A stretch of DNA of 64,000 nt from the NCBI RefSeq assembly GCF_001858325.1, contig NZ_MBPP01000067.1, positions 120,220-184,219 of the forward strand, in the 5' to 3' direction. The position numbers and the translations under genes are program-made. Shown one piece after another: positions 38,820 to 47,573 of this stretch (the stretch's first letter is position 1; the number at the start of each line of letters is the position of its first letter). The stretch comes from Marinobacter sp. AC-23. GTDB taxonomy: Bacteria; Pseudomonadota; Gammaproteobacteria; Pseudomonadales; Oleiphilaceae. The notes under the pieces were generated by a model. The model was not told the origin of the DNA, searched no databases, and was given only the letters and a program-made list of their open reading frames with translations.

Positions 38820-39466
38820 TGGACGTTAAAGTTGTTATTTTTGACTGGGATGGAACTCTGGTGGATTCCGTAGACCATATTGCAGACAGCCTGCACCAGG
38901 CTGCTACAGATCTTGGGTACCCGGCGCTTGAGAGGGATGCCTACCGCGACATTATTGGTTTGGGTATGGTTGAGGCCTTGGGAAGGCTGTATCCCGGTAT
39001 CAGTCATGAGGAAATGACGACCATACGAGAGGGTTACGCTAATTATTTCTTTCGTAAAGTGACCACACCGCAGAATCTTTTTGAGGGCATGGCAGATGTT
39101 GTACTGGATCTCCAGAGATCTGGTCGTGGGTGCTCTGTGGCAACCGGTAAAAGTCGTAAAGGCCTTGAGCCAGCGCTGGTTTCCAGTGGCCTTGGGGCGC
39201 ATTTTGATATTACTCGTTGTGCCGACGAAACTCGATCCAAGCCGGATCCGCGCATGCTTGAAGAGATCCTGCTTTTTTACGGACTTGAGCCTTCAGAGGC
39301 CGTTATGATCGGCGATACCCGTTATGATCTGGAAATGGCCCAGCGTATAGGTATGCCCTCTATTGGTGTTGAGTGGGGGGTCCACAAGCGAGATGTGCTT
39401 GGAGGGTATGCTCCCCACGCCATCGTTGACTCTGTAACGGATCTTCGCAGTGTGCTTGGGTTGTAA
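38819..39466 (+). CDS. HAD-family phosphatase (Gph-like)
   Basis: 215 residues with all HAD motifs: I, FDWDGTLVDS; II, VATGKSRKG; III, the Lys in RSKPDPRML; IV, MIGDTRYDLEMA. Similar to phosphoglycolate phosphatase-like proteins; the substrate is unknown. Its ATG overlaps the rluC stop (TAATG), so translation is coupled; sppA follows 38 bases later. Confidence 0.88.
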   Translation: MDVKVVIFDWDGTLVDSVDHIADSLHQAATDLGYPALERDAYRDIIGLGMVEALGRLYPGISHEEMTTIREGYANYFFRKVTTPQNLFEGMADVVLDLQRSGRGCSVATGKSRKGLEPALVSSGLGAHFDITRCADETRSKPDPRMLEEILLFYGLEPSEAVMIGDTRYDLEMAQRIGMPSIGVEWGVHKRDVLGGYAPHAIVDSVTDLRSVLGL

Positions 39467-39504
39467 GCAGGTTTAGGTGTTTTCATTTTTAACAGGATAA
39501 GTAC

Positions 39505-40530
39505 ATGAGTGACTGGGATTCCGATAAGACTCCAGAGTGGGGTGACAAGCCTGCTGAGCCTCGCTCAGGGCGCAATCAGCCGAAAGTTCCGCCGGAGACA
39601 GGCCGAGACTGGAAGTTGATAGAAAAATTGGTGATGTCTCTACAGTCCGAGCAGCGCCGCAGTCGGCGTTGGGGGATTTTCTTCAAGCTCCTCACGTTTG
39701 TTTATCTGTTTGCTTTGCTGGTTATTGTTTGGTCGCCGTTTGGTGACAGTTTGGAGGCCGCGACTGGCAAGCACACGGCCTTGGTGGAGATAAATGGGCC
39801 AATCGCCGCTGATGAGCTTGCCAGTGCGGATAACATCGCCGGGTCCATACGCTCGGCGTTTGAGGAAGAGAACGCCGTGGCGGTGATTTTGCGCATTAAC
39901 AGCCCAGGCGGGAGCCCAGTGCAGTCTGGTTATATCTACGATGAAATCACTCGGCTAAGAGAGGAGTACCCGGAAAAGAAAGTGTATGCGGTGATCTCGG
40001 ATATTGGCGCCTCCGGTGCCTACTATATTGCCGCTGCGGCGGATGAGATCTATGCAAATCGTGCCAGCCTTGTGGGGTCGATCGGAGTTGTTGCTGGGGG
40101 GTTTGGGTTTACCGGCGTTATGGATAAGCTGGGCGTCGAACGCCGTCTATACACGGCGGGAGATAACAAGGCCTTCCTGGATCCGTTCTCTCCCCAGCAG
40201 GAGCAAGAGGTGGCGTTTTGGCAAAGTGTGCTTGAAAACACCCATCGTCAGTTTATAGAGGCGGTAAAGAAAGGGCGTGGTGATCGCCTGGCGGATGATG
40301 AGCGCCTGTTTAGTGGGCTGGTCTGGAGTGGAGAGCAGGCTCTGGAGTTGGGGCTTATTGACGGCCTTGGTAGTACTTCTCATGTTGCCAGGCAGATCAT
40401 CGGTCAGGAAGATTTGGTTGATTACAGTCGGCGTAAAGGCCCGCTGCTCGACTTCGTTGACCAACTCGGTCTGTCTTTTGGTCAGGGCGTAGCCAGTCAA
40501 CTGGTTGAGTCGCGCCTCGAGCTGCGGTAA
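39505..40530 (+). CDS. sppA: Signal peptide peptidase SppA, short (36K-type) S49 peptidase
   Basis: 341 residues. One N-terminal membrane helix (about 59-76, FFKLLTFVYLFALLVIVW) then a single S49 domain: INGPIAADELASADNI, ILRINSPGGSPVQSG, the nucleophile Ser in SDIGASGAYYIAAAAD and the likely Lys region after SLVGSIGVVAG. It degrades signal peptides and small membrane peptides. AGGATAAG precedes the ATG. Third gene of the rluC-HAD-sppA unit; convergent with maf. Confidence 0.92.
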   Translation: MSDWDSDKTPEWGDKPAEPRSGRNQPKVPPETGRDWKLIEKLVMSLQSEQRRSRRWGIFFKLLTFVYLFALLVIVWSPFGDSLEAATGKHTALVEINGPIAADELASADNIAGSIRSAFEEENAVAVILRINSPGGSPVQSGYIYDEITRLREEYPEKKVYAVISDIGASGAYYIAAAADEIYANRASLVGSIGVVAGGFGFTGVMDKLGVERRLYTAGDNKAFLDPFSPQQEQEVAFWQSVLENTHRQFIEAVKKGRGDRLADDERLFSGLVWSGEQALELGLIDGLGSTSHVARQIIGQEDLVDYSRRKGPLLDFVDQLGLSFGQGVASQLVESRLELR

Positions 40531-40550
40531 TAGTGTGGCTGCAGGCAATG

Positions 40551-41147
40551 CTAAGGTTCTAGAAGTGGGTTTCTGCCCCAGGTTGTCAGCATGGTGTTAA
40601 GGGCAATTAAGGGCAGGCCAATGAGGCTGTTGGGGTCTCGGCCTTGCAGTTCCCGGAACAGGGTTATGCCCAGGCCTTCCATTTTGAAACTGCCAGCGCA
40701 GTCGTAGGGCTGCTCTTTGTGGAGGTATGCATCGATTTCCCGGGCAGTCAGGTTCCGGAAGTGAACAGAGAAATGCTCACAGCAGGTTTGCAGTTTTCCG
40801 GAATTGGTTTCCAGAAGGGCAAGCCCGGTCAGGAAGTTAACGCTCTGGCCGCTGCTTCGTTCAAGTTGCTGGTAGGCTTTTGAGTAGGTTCCGGGTTTGC
40901 TCAGCAGGGTGCCGTCGGGTAAAGCTGCTACCTGATCCGACCCAATAATCCAGTGGCCGGGGTGCGTGGCTGCCAGGGCCCGGGCTTTGGCTTCCGCTAA
41001 GCGCACGGCCAGATCATTCGGGGCTTCTCCCGGGAAAGGCGATTCATCTATGTTTGGGCTGGCCCAGGAGAAGGGCACCCCAAGCCTTGCTAGAAGCTCT
41101 CGGCGGTATGGGGATGATGATGCCAGTAGCAGGTGTTGTTGGGGCAT
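40551..41147 (-). CDS. Maf-like 7-methyl-GTP pyrophosphatase (YceF type)
   Basis: About 198 residues from the ATG at 41147 (AGGATC upstream). Maf motifs: LLASSSPYRRELLARLG at the N-terminus, IIGSDQVAALPDG with the catalytic Asp, and the GSFKMEGLGITLF strand. YceF-type Maf proteins hydrolyse the modified nucleotide m7GTP. The gene is divergent from yceD, the conserved order seen in E. coli (yceF/yceD). Confidence 0.9.
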   Translation of the reverse strand: MPQQHLLLASSSPYRRELLARLGVPFSWASPNIDESPFPGEAPNDLAVRLAEAKARALAATHPGHWIIGSDQVAALPDGTLLSKPGTYSKAYQQLERSSGQSVNFLTGLALLETNSGKLQTCCEHFSVHFRNLTAREIDAYLHKEQPYDCAGSFKMEGLGITLFRELQGRDPNSLIGLPLIALNTMLTTWGRNPLLEP

Positions 41148-41245
41148 AAGTTCTGATCCTTTGAGAATTCTCGCCATTTTTTGTGCCGGTATCGTAGAAT
41201 ACACCTACTGAAACCGGAACCCCCGGCCAAAACCCGACGAAGTCT

Positions 41246-41274
41246 TTGACAGCAGCAAGCTTCGCCCCTAGAAT
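41246..41274 (+). promoter_or_regulatory. Sigma-70 promoter of the yceD-rpmF-plsX-fab operon
   Basis: TTGACA (41246-41251), a 17-base spacer and TAGAAT (41269-41274): a near-perfect vegetative promoter. Transcription should start near 41281, only a few bases before the yceD ATG at 41284. Confidence 0.75.
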
Positions 41275-41283
41275 TGCGCGCCT

Positions 41284-41838
41284 ATGTCAAATGCGTCTAG
41301 TGCCGAATTACCGAAAATAGTCGACCCCTACAAGTTGGCGGAGCACAACAGTGTGCTGGAGGGAGAAATTCCTCTCAGTGCATTGTCTCGTTTCCGCGAG
41401 GCTGTTTTGGGGTTTGATGATGGAGCCGTCTGTCACGTAAAGCTGTCCTTTTATAAGGACGGCCAGCGCCGTCGCATCGTCTCTGGCGAGTTGAAGGCTC
41501 CGGTAGACCTGGAGTGTCAACGTTGCATGGGGTCCATGAGGTCTGTGTTGGTTTCTCAGTTTATACTGGGGCTGGTGACCAGCGACGAGCAGGCACAAGG
41601 GTTGCCAAAAGACCTTGAGCCGTTTCTGACTGATGATTTCAGTGCGAATCTCTGGTCGATGGCGGAGGACGAGTTGCTGTTGGTTTTGGCTCCGTACCCA
41701 CTTCACGATCGGGACGAGTGCCCGGCTAACGAAGATCTGAAAGCCTACGAGCCAGACGGGTCTTCTGCAAAACCGGAAAAGAAGCCAGGCGATAACCCGT
41801 TCAGTGTGCTGGCGGGACTCAAAAGTACAAAGCATTAA
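41284..41838 (+). CDS. yceD: YceD family protein (DUF177)
   Basis: 184 residues, with the paired-cysteine motif LECQRCMGSM and a second Cys segment (DRDECPAN). YceD is always encoded before rpmF and has been linked to 23S rRNA/ribosome maturation; the mechanism is unclear. There is no ribosome-binding site, and the promoter -10 ends 9 bases before the ATG, so the mRNA may be almost leaderless. Confidence 0.9.
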   Translation: MSNASSAELPKIVDPYKLAEHNSVLEGEIPLSALSRFREAVLGFDDGAVCHVKLSFYKDGQRRRIVSGELKAPVDLECQRCMGSMRSVLVSQFILGLVTSDEQAQGLPKDLEPFLTDDFSANLWSMAEDELLLVLAPYPLHDRDECPANEDLKAYEPDGSSAKPEKKPGDNPFSVLAGLKSTKH

Positions 41839-41942
41839 TTCGGGCGTGGGCGTCCTCATGGAAGCCGGCGTAATCAAACGAACACACGTTACTCGTAACC
41901 ATATTCAAGCAAAGTTTACGTTAACAGGTCAGGAGTAGAACC

Positions 41943-42122
41943 ATGGCTGTACAGAAGAACCGCAAGACCCGTTCCAAGCGTGGCATGCGCCGTGCCCACG
42001 ATGCTTTGAGCCCTGCAGCTCTGAGCACTGATTCAACGACTGGTGAAGTTCATCGTCGTCACCACGTGTCTCCGGACGGATTCTATCGTGGTAAGCAGGT
42101 AATCGAAGCTAGCGACGAGTAA
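41943..42122 (+). CDS. rpmF: 50S ribosomal protein L32
   Basis: 59 residues: MAVQKNRKTRSKRGMRRAHD, then polar sequence, then HRRHHVSPDGFYRGKQVI. Full length for the zinc-free type of L32 (no CxxC pairs). AGGAG lies before the ATG. It sits between yceD and plsX, tying ribosome and membrane-lipid synthesis in one operon. Confidence 0.97.
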   Translation: MAVQKNRKTRSKRGMRRAHDALSPAALSTDSTTGEVHRRHHVSPDGFYRGKQVIEASDE

Positions 42123-42165
42123 TTTCGTTGCATAGCTGCACCAACTCAAATCGAGTGGGCGAACG

Positions 42166-43167
42166 ATGAAGCCGGTCACCATAGCGATTGACGCCATGAG
42201 TGGCGATCGGGGCCCGGCAGTAGTAGCTGCCGCGGCTCTGGAAGCGGTGCGTGAAAACAAAGCCTTGAGCTTCATTCTGGTGGGAATCCGGAGTGAGCTT
42301 GAGGCTTTTTTGTGTGACGGGCATCCGCGAATCCGCATTGAGGAGGCTGCAGATGTCGTCCGCATGAATGAGCGCCCCTCTCATGCACTGCGCCACAAAA
42401 AAAACTCCTCCATGGCCATCGCCCTGGCGCTGGTTCGTGACGGCGAAGCTCAGGGGTGCGTGAGTGCGGGTAACACCGGCGCGTTGATGGCATTTGGCCG
42501 CTCCATTATCCGGATGTATCCGGGCATAGAGCGTCCCGCAATTGCCAAGCTTATACCCTCCCTCCGCGGCCGGTGCCATGTTCTGGATTTGGGTGCCAAC
42601 GTAGATTCCAGTGCTGAGAATCTTTATCAGTATGCTCTGATGGGTTCGCTCATGGCCTCTGCAATCTGTAGTCAAGGTGAGCCGAGGGTTGCTTTGTTGA
42701 ATGTGGGCGAAGAAGAGATAAAAGGCAACGAGCAGGTTCGTTTAGCCTCCCACATGCTCGCCCAGTGCGATTCGATTAACTACATTGGATACGTCGAAGG
42801 CAGTGACCTGTTCCGCGATGTTGCAGATGTGGTGGTGTGTGATGGTTTTGTGGGCAATATTGCGCTGAAAACCGGCGAAGGCGTGGCCGGGTTGCTGATT
42901 GAGCTTCTGGAGCAGGCATTTACTCGCAGTTTTTATGGTCGTTTTGTGGGTTTTCTTGCTCGCCCTATTGTCGGGCGACTTCTTCGTCTGATGGACCCCT
43001 CCCGTCACAATGGTGCCAGTCTTCTTGGTCTTCAGGGTGTGGTTATAAAAAGCCACGGCAATGCCAATGAGCGCGCCATGCTTTCTGCCATTCGTCAGGC
43101 AGTTCGTGAGGTTGAACTGGAAGTGCCTCAGCGTATCAACGAACGTCTTGACGATCTTATGCTTTGA
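42166..43167 (+). CDS. plsX: Phosphate acyltransferase PlsX
   Basis: 333 residues. Converts acyl-ACP to acyl-phosphate for phosphatidic acid synthesis with PlsY. Family motifs: TIAIDAMSGDRGPAVV at the start, CVSAGNTGALMAFG, LDLGANVDSSAENL, VCDGFVGNIALKTGEG. Starts 44 bases after rpmF with a weak ribosome site (GAGTGGG). Peripheral membrane/cytosolic enzyme. fabH is not in this cluster, as in Pseudomonas. Confidence 0.96.
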   Translation: MKPVTIAIDAMSGDRGPAVVAAAALEAVRENKALSFILVGIRSELEAFLCDGHPRIRIEEAADVVRMNERPSHALRHKKNSSMAIALALVRDGEAQGCVSAGNTGALMAFGRSIIRMYPGIERPAIAKLIPSLRGRCHVLDLGANVDSSAENLYQYALMGSLMASAICSQGEPRVALLNVGEEEIKGNEQVRLASHMLAQCDSINYIGYVEGSDLFRDVADVVVCDGFVGNIALKTGEGVAGLLIELLEQAFTRSFYGRFVGFLARPIVGRLLRLMDPSRHNGASLLGLQGVVIKSHGNANERAMLSAIRQAVREVELEVPQRINERLDDLML

Positions 43168-43278
43168 GCATCTGCGACTAAAGTAGGTTCCGGTTTTACA
43201 GCTAACTCGCGCAAAATCCGTCGAGCTTGTACTATTGGCTAATCTCCTGAAACCTCCAATGACGATAAGATCCCGCTT

Positions 43279-44217
43279 ATGAAATCAGCCTTTATATTTC
43301 CCGGACAGGGTTCCCAATCGGTTGGCATGCTTTCCGTTGCTGCCGAGTCTTGGCCCATGATCAACAAAACCTTTGCGGAAGCTTCCAATGTGCTTGGCTA
43401 TGACCTTTGGCACCTTTGCCAGAAGGGCCCGGTAGAAGAGCTTAATCGGACGGCGGTCACCCAGCCGGCAATGTTAACCGCAAGTATCGCGCTCTGGCGG
43501 CAGTGGTTTGTATCTGGAGGATCGAAGCCCGACTTCCTGGCAGGCCACAGCTTGGGCGAGTACAGCGCATTAGTGGCCGCTGAAAGCCTTGATTTTGTAG
43601 AGGCCGTCAAATTGGTGCGCCTGCGCGGCGAATTGATGCAAGAAGCCGTTCCTGCTGGTGAAGGCAAAATGGCAGCTATTCTTGGTTTGGAAGACGCCGA
43701 CGTTGTCGCAGCCTGTGAAGAGGCTGCCAACGGCGATGTGGTGGCTGCCGTGAATTTCAATGCACCAGGTCAGGTAGTTATTGCAGGGTCGGTTGCCGCT
43801 GTTGATCGTGCTATTGAAGTTTGTAAGGCAAAGGGTGCGCGCAAAGCTATGCCGCTCCCGGTCAGTGTCCCATCCCATTGTGCGTTGATGCGAGGCGCTG
43901 CTGAAGAGCTGGCCCAGGCATTGGATGAGGTTCGTTTTAGCGATGCACTTATCCCGGTTATACAGAATGTTAACGCTGCAGCTGAGTCAGATTCGGCTAC
44001 ACTGAAGTCTAATCTACTCAAACAGCTATATTCGCCTGTGTTGTGGGCGGATTCGGTGCGTACTCTGGTTAAGAGCGATGTGAATGTTGCTCTGGAGTGC
44101 GGTACTGGCAAGGTACTCGCCGGATTAGCCAAGCGTATTGATCGGGGGTTGGCCGTTCATGGGCTTGAAGATCCGCAAGCGCTAAGCGCAGCGCTTGCGG
44201 CATTTGAATCGTCTTGA
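43279..44217 (+). CDS. fabD: Malonyl-CoA:ACP transacylase
   Basis: 312 residues. Transfers malonyl groups from CoA to ACP for fatty acid elongation. Motifs: FIFPGQGSQSVGM, nucleophile Ser in LAGHSLGEYSALVAA, catalytic His in VSVPSHCALM, and QNVNA. Second enzyme of the fab cluster; fabG starts 17 bases downstream. Confidence 0.96.
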   Translation: MKSAFIFPGQGSQSVGMLSVAAESWPMINKTFAEASNVLGYDLWHLCQKGPVEELNRTAVTQPAMLTASIALWRQWFVSGGSKPDFLAGHSLGEYSALVAAESLDFVEAVKLVRLRGELMQEAVPAGEGKMAAILGLEDADVVAACEEAANGDVVAAVNFNAPGQVVIAGSVAAVDRAIEVCKAKGARKAMPLPVSVPSHCALMRGAAEELAQALDEVRFSDALIPVIQNVNAAAESDSATLKSNLLKQLYSPVLWADSVRTLVKSDVNVALECGTGKVLAGLAKRIDRGLAVHGLEDPQALSAALAAFESS

Positions 44218-44233
44218 AGAAAGGGAGTTGTGC

Positions 44234-44977
44234 ATGTCTCTGGAAGGCAAAACAGCACTGATAACCGGTGCTACCCGGGGAATTGGAAAAGCGATCGCCT
44301 TAGCCCTTGCTAAACAAGGTGCTGAGGTTGTGGGTACGGCCACCAGTGCAGAGGGGGCAGCGACCATTACGGACACCCTTCAGGCTGCAGGCGTGAAGGG
44401 CTACGGCATTGTGATGAACGTTGCCGATCCGGAAAGCATTGATGCTGGCTTGAAAGAGATAGCCGAAAAATCCGGTGCGCCTTTGATTTTAGTTAATAAC
44501 GCGGGAATAACCCGTGATAATCTGCTAATGCGATTAAAAGACGACGACTGGGCGTCGGTGCTCGAAACCAACCTCTCAAGCGTGTACCGTACCAGTAAAG
44601 CTGTTTTACGAGGTATGGCGAAGGCACGTTGGGGGCGCGTTATAAACGTAAGCTCCGTGGTTGCCAGCATGGGTAACGCCGGGCAGGCTAATTACTGCGC
44701 TGCAAAGGCGGGTGTAGAGGGTTTTACCCGTAGTCTGGCGAAGGAAATGTCGAATCGTGGCATCACAGCGAACTGCGTTGCGCCCGGATTTATCGACACA
44801 GATATGACAAAAAAACTGGACGACAAGCAACGCGAGGCTATGCTGGAAATTATACCCGCGGGTCGTCTGGGGCAGCCGGAAGAAGTCGCAGCCTTGGTTG
44901 CTTTTTTGGCATCGGATGTTGCTGGTTACGTGACTGGAGAAACCATCCACGTGAATGGCGGAATGTACATGGGATAA
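44234..44977 (+). CDS. fabG: 3-oxoacyl-ACP reductase
   Basis: 247-residue NADPH-dependent SDR from the ATG at 44234 (AAGGGAG upstream). TGATRGIGKAIA cofactor loop, NNAGITRDN, catalytic Ser in VINVSSVVAS and YxxxK region as NYCAAKAGVEGF: the Tyr and Lys positions are intact. ETIHVNGGMYM ends the protein. Reduces 3-oxoacyl-ACP. A GC hairpin (AGCTCCG/CGGAGCT, 44977-44994) sits at its 3' end and may adjust the level of acpP mRNA. Confidence 0.96.
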   Translation: MSLEGKTALITGATRGIGKAIALALAKQGAEVVGTATSAEGAATITDTLQAAGVKGYGIVMNVADPESIDAGLKEIAEKSGAPLILVNNAGITRDNLLMRLKDDDWASVLETNLSSVYRTSKAVLRGMAKARWGRVINVSSVVASMGNAGQANYCAAKAGVEGFTRSLAKEMSNRGITANCVAPGFIDTDMTKKLDDKQREAMLEIIPAGRLGQPEEVAALVAFLASDVAGYVTGETIHVNGGMYMG

Positions 44978-45111
44978 GCTCCGGTTTCGGAGCTCGTGCG
45001 CAACCCCTTGTCGCACAACATGTTTAACCGAATCCCTGCTTGTTTGCAGGTAGGGTTTACACTAACTGGCAGCACTTGAGTTGCTTGGTTGATACACAAA
45101 GTGAGGACATT

Positions 45112-45345
45112 ATGAGTACAGTTGAAGAGCGCGTTAAGAAGATCGTTTGTGAACAGTTGGGCGTTAAAGAGTCCGAGGTTCAGAACTCATCTTCTTTTGT
45201 AGAGGATCTTGGCGCTGACTCACTGGACACCGTTGAGCTGGTCATGGCGCTGGAAGAGGAATTTGAAACTGAAATTCCAGATGAAGAAGCCGAAAAACTG
45301 GCCAGTGTTCAGGACGCGATCGACTACATCGTCGCGCATACCTGA
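45112..45345 (+). CDS. acpP: Acyl carrier protein
   Basis: 77 residues, acidic, with the phosphopantetheine site GADSLDTVELVMALEEEF (Ser about 37). The start at 45112 gives the standard length; the earlier in-frame codon at 45040 is not used. GTGAGGA lies upstream. It is the carrier for all fatty-acid synthesis steps encoded around it. Confidence 0.98.
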   Translation: MSTVEERVKKIVCEQLGVKESEVQNSSSFVEDLGADSLDTVELVMALEEEFETEIPDEEAEKLASVQDAIDYIVAHT

Positions 45346-45370
45346 TACTCTGCAGTTAAGTTAGCCAGGC

Positions 45371-45409
45371 AAAAGCCGTCCTTGTCATTCAGTGAGGGAC
45401 GGCTTTTTT
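45371..45409 (+). terminator. Terminator after acpP
   Basis: AAAAGCCGTCC pairs with GGACGGCTTTT across a 15-base loop, followed by T residues. It lets part of the transcripts stop after acpP so that ACP can be made in excess of fabF and later genes. Confidence 0.85.
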
Positions 45410-45483
45410 ATTGCCTGTGAATGGCCCCTACTCAGGGTTTATTCAAGAAACCGACAGATGAAAAAGATCAGGTGAGCAGGGTT

Positions 45484-46731
45484 ATGGGTAAACGACGGGT
45501 TGTTATCACGGGTATGGGAATGTTGTCTCCACTGGGAAACGACGTGGCGTCTTCCTGGGAGGGCATACTCGCCGGCCGTAGCGGAATTGGTATGATCGAC
45601 CGCTTCGATGCCACCGATTACAGCGCCCGAATTGGTGGTGCGATTAAAGACCTTGATCTGGAGCCCTACCTTTCTTCCAAAGAAGCTAGAAAACTGGATG
45701 CGTTTATTCATTATGGCTTGATCGCTGCTCAACAAGCGGTAGATCACAGTGGCCTTGGGGAATACAGCGAACTGGACCGCGAACGTGCCGGTATCGCCAT
45801 CGGGTCCGGCATTGGTGGTCTGGAGTACATCGAAAAAAACGTGTTGATAATGGAGAAATCCGGCCCGCGCAAAGTATCACCGTTTTTTGTTCCAGCGTCG
45901 GTGATAAACATGATTTCCGGCAATGCTGCTATTCGGTTTGGTTATCAGGGGCCAAATATTGCGATAGTCACAGCCTGCACCACAGGGACCCATAATATTG
46001 GGTACGCGGCGCGTACCATTGCATACGGCGATGCAGACGTCATGCTGGCCGGCGGATCCGAAATGGCCACAACGCGCACAGGTATTGCAGCGTTTTCCTC
46101 GGCCCGGGCTCTGTCCACCCGCAACGATGAGCCAGAAAAAGCCAGCCGCCCCTGGGATAAAGACAGGGATGGCTTTGTACTCAGTGACGGTGCCGGGGTG
46201 GTGGTGCTCGAAGAGCTGGAGCATGCCAAAAAGCGCGGTGCAACCATCTATGGTGAGCTGGTCGGCTTTGGGATGAGTGATGATGCTCACCATATTACTG
46301 CGCCACCTGAAAATGGCGAAGGCGCAGCGCGCGCGATGATAAATGCGCTGCGTGATGCCGGGCTGGAGCCCGAAGAGGTTGATTATATCAACGCCCATGG
46401 AACCTCAACACAGGTTGGCGATGTGGCAGAAATTGCGGCCGTTAAGCGAGTCTTTGGTGATCACGCGAACAAGTTGGCCATGAGCAGTACCAAGTCGATG
46501 ACCGGGCACTTGTTGGGTGCTGCGGGCGCAGTTGAAGCGATTTTTTCGCTGCTTGCCATAAGGGACGGCGTGCTGCCGCCCACTATTAATCTTGATAACC
46601 CTGATGAAGGCTGCGATTTGGATCTTGTCCCCCATACGAGTCGCAAAAGCGATGTTCGCGTCGCCTTGTCTAATTCGTTCGGCTTTGGTGGTACCAACGG
46701 CACATTGATTGTGCGCCGTTACGAAGGCTGA
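45484..46731 (+). CDS. fabF: 3-oxoacyl-ACP synthase II
   Basis: 415 residues from the ATG at 45484 (MGKRRVVITGMGMLSPLGND); the frame is open further up to 45421, but without family sequence. Catalytic triad visible: Cys in VTACTTGTHNIG, His in NAHGTSTQVGD, His in GHLLGAAGAVE. Condenses malonyl-ACP with acyl-ACP, including the cis-vaccenate step. pabC begins 6 bases after its stop. Confidence 0.97.
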   Translation: MGKRRVVITGMGMLSPLGNDVASSWEGILAGRSGIGMIDRFDATDYSARIGGAIKDLDLEPYLSSKEARKLDAFIHYGLIAAQQAVDHSGLGEYSELDRERAGIAIGSGIGGLEYIEKNVLIMEKSGPRKVSPFFVPASVINMISGNAAIRFGYQGPNIAIVTACTTGTHNIGYAARTIAYGDADVMLAGGSEMATTRTGIAAFSSARALSTRNDEPEKASRPWDKDRDGFVLSDGAGVVVLEELEHAKKRGATIYGELVGFGMSDDAHHITAPPENGEGAARAMINALRDAGLEPEEVDYINAHGTSTQVGDVAEIAAVKRVFGDHANKLAMSSTKSMTGHLLGAAGAVEAIFSLLAIRDGVLPPTINLDNPDEGCDLDLVPHTSRKSDVRVALSNSFGFGGTNGTLIVRRYEG

Positions 46732-46737
46732 AACTTC

Positions 46738-47568
46738 ATGTTTAACCTGTACTGGGCCGACGAACGCGGCTTTCCACCCGGTGATCGGGGCGCGGCTTAT
46801 GGTGATGGCCTGTTCGAAACCATAAGAATGCATGGCGACCGTGGTGTGCTTTTGTCTCGGCATCTGGATCGAATGGTGCGTGATGCTGGCAGGTTGGGGA
46901 TTCCCATTGCCCTTACCGACCTTCGCAAAGCCTGCACCGCAGCGGTTACTCGTTACGCTGGCCGATATACGAATCAGCAAGCTGAAGGCGGCTGGGTGCT
47001 CAAGCTGACACTTACTCGTGGAGAGGGTGGTCGCGGCTACCAGCCAGGGATGGGGGTTCGGCCAAACCTGCTAGTATCTTCCAGCTCTATGCCTATAGCT
47101 CCGGCGGGCTCTGGTGTGGCCGCAGACTTTTCACGAGTGCCACTCACGGTGAACCCCTTACTTGCGGGCATTAAATCTCTCAACCGGCTGGAGCAGGTTA
47201 TGGCCTCCAGAGAGATTCACGGTGATTTGTTTGAAGTTCTTATGTCAGACGCTGGCGGCAACCTGGTTGAGGGAACCCGCACAAATATCCTCATCAAAGA
47301 GCTTGAAGGATGGGTAACACCGCCGGCCAAGAGCCTGGCTGTCACTGGCATAATGCGCCAGTGGGTGCTGGAAAAGCTCAGATCCCGGGGCGAGGTGGTG
47401 GTTGAGCGATCTTTAGATATCGGGGATGTAATGGGCTCGCAATGCCTGGGGGTTTATCTTCTGAATAGTGTTATGGGTGTTGTTCCCGTGCGTTGTCTGG
47501 CTGGCCAGGATTTGCCTGTGGGTGACGGACTTGCGACAATCTTCAATCCTCTCGAGCTACTGGAATAA
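46738..47568 (+). CDS. pabC: Aminodeoxychorismate lyase
   Basis: 276-residue class IV PLP enzyme that releases p-aminobenzoate and pyruvate for folate synthesis. DRGAAYGDGLFETIRM near the start, PLP Lys in GIKSLNRLEQVMA, and GNLVEGTRTNILI near residue 180. Its position between fabF and mltG is conserved in gammaproteobacteria. Confidence 0.94.
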   Translation: MFNLYWADERGFPPGDRGAAYGDGLFETIRMHGDRGVLLSRHLDRMVRDAGRLGIPIALTDLRKACTAAVTRYAGRYTNQQAEGGWVLKLTLTRGEGGRGYQPGMGVRPNLLVSSSSMPIAPAGSGVAADFSRVPLTVNPLLAGIKSLNRLEQVMASREIHGDLFEVLMSDAGGNLVEGTRTNILIKELEGWVTPPAKSLAVTGIMRQWVLEKLRSRGEVVVERSLDIGDVMGSQCLGVYLLNSVMGVVPVRCLAGQDLPVGDGLATIFNPLELLE

Positions 47569-47573
47569 TTCGT

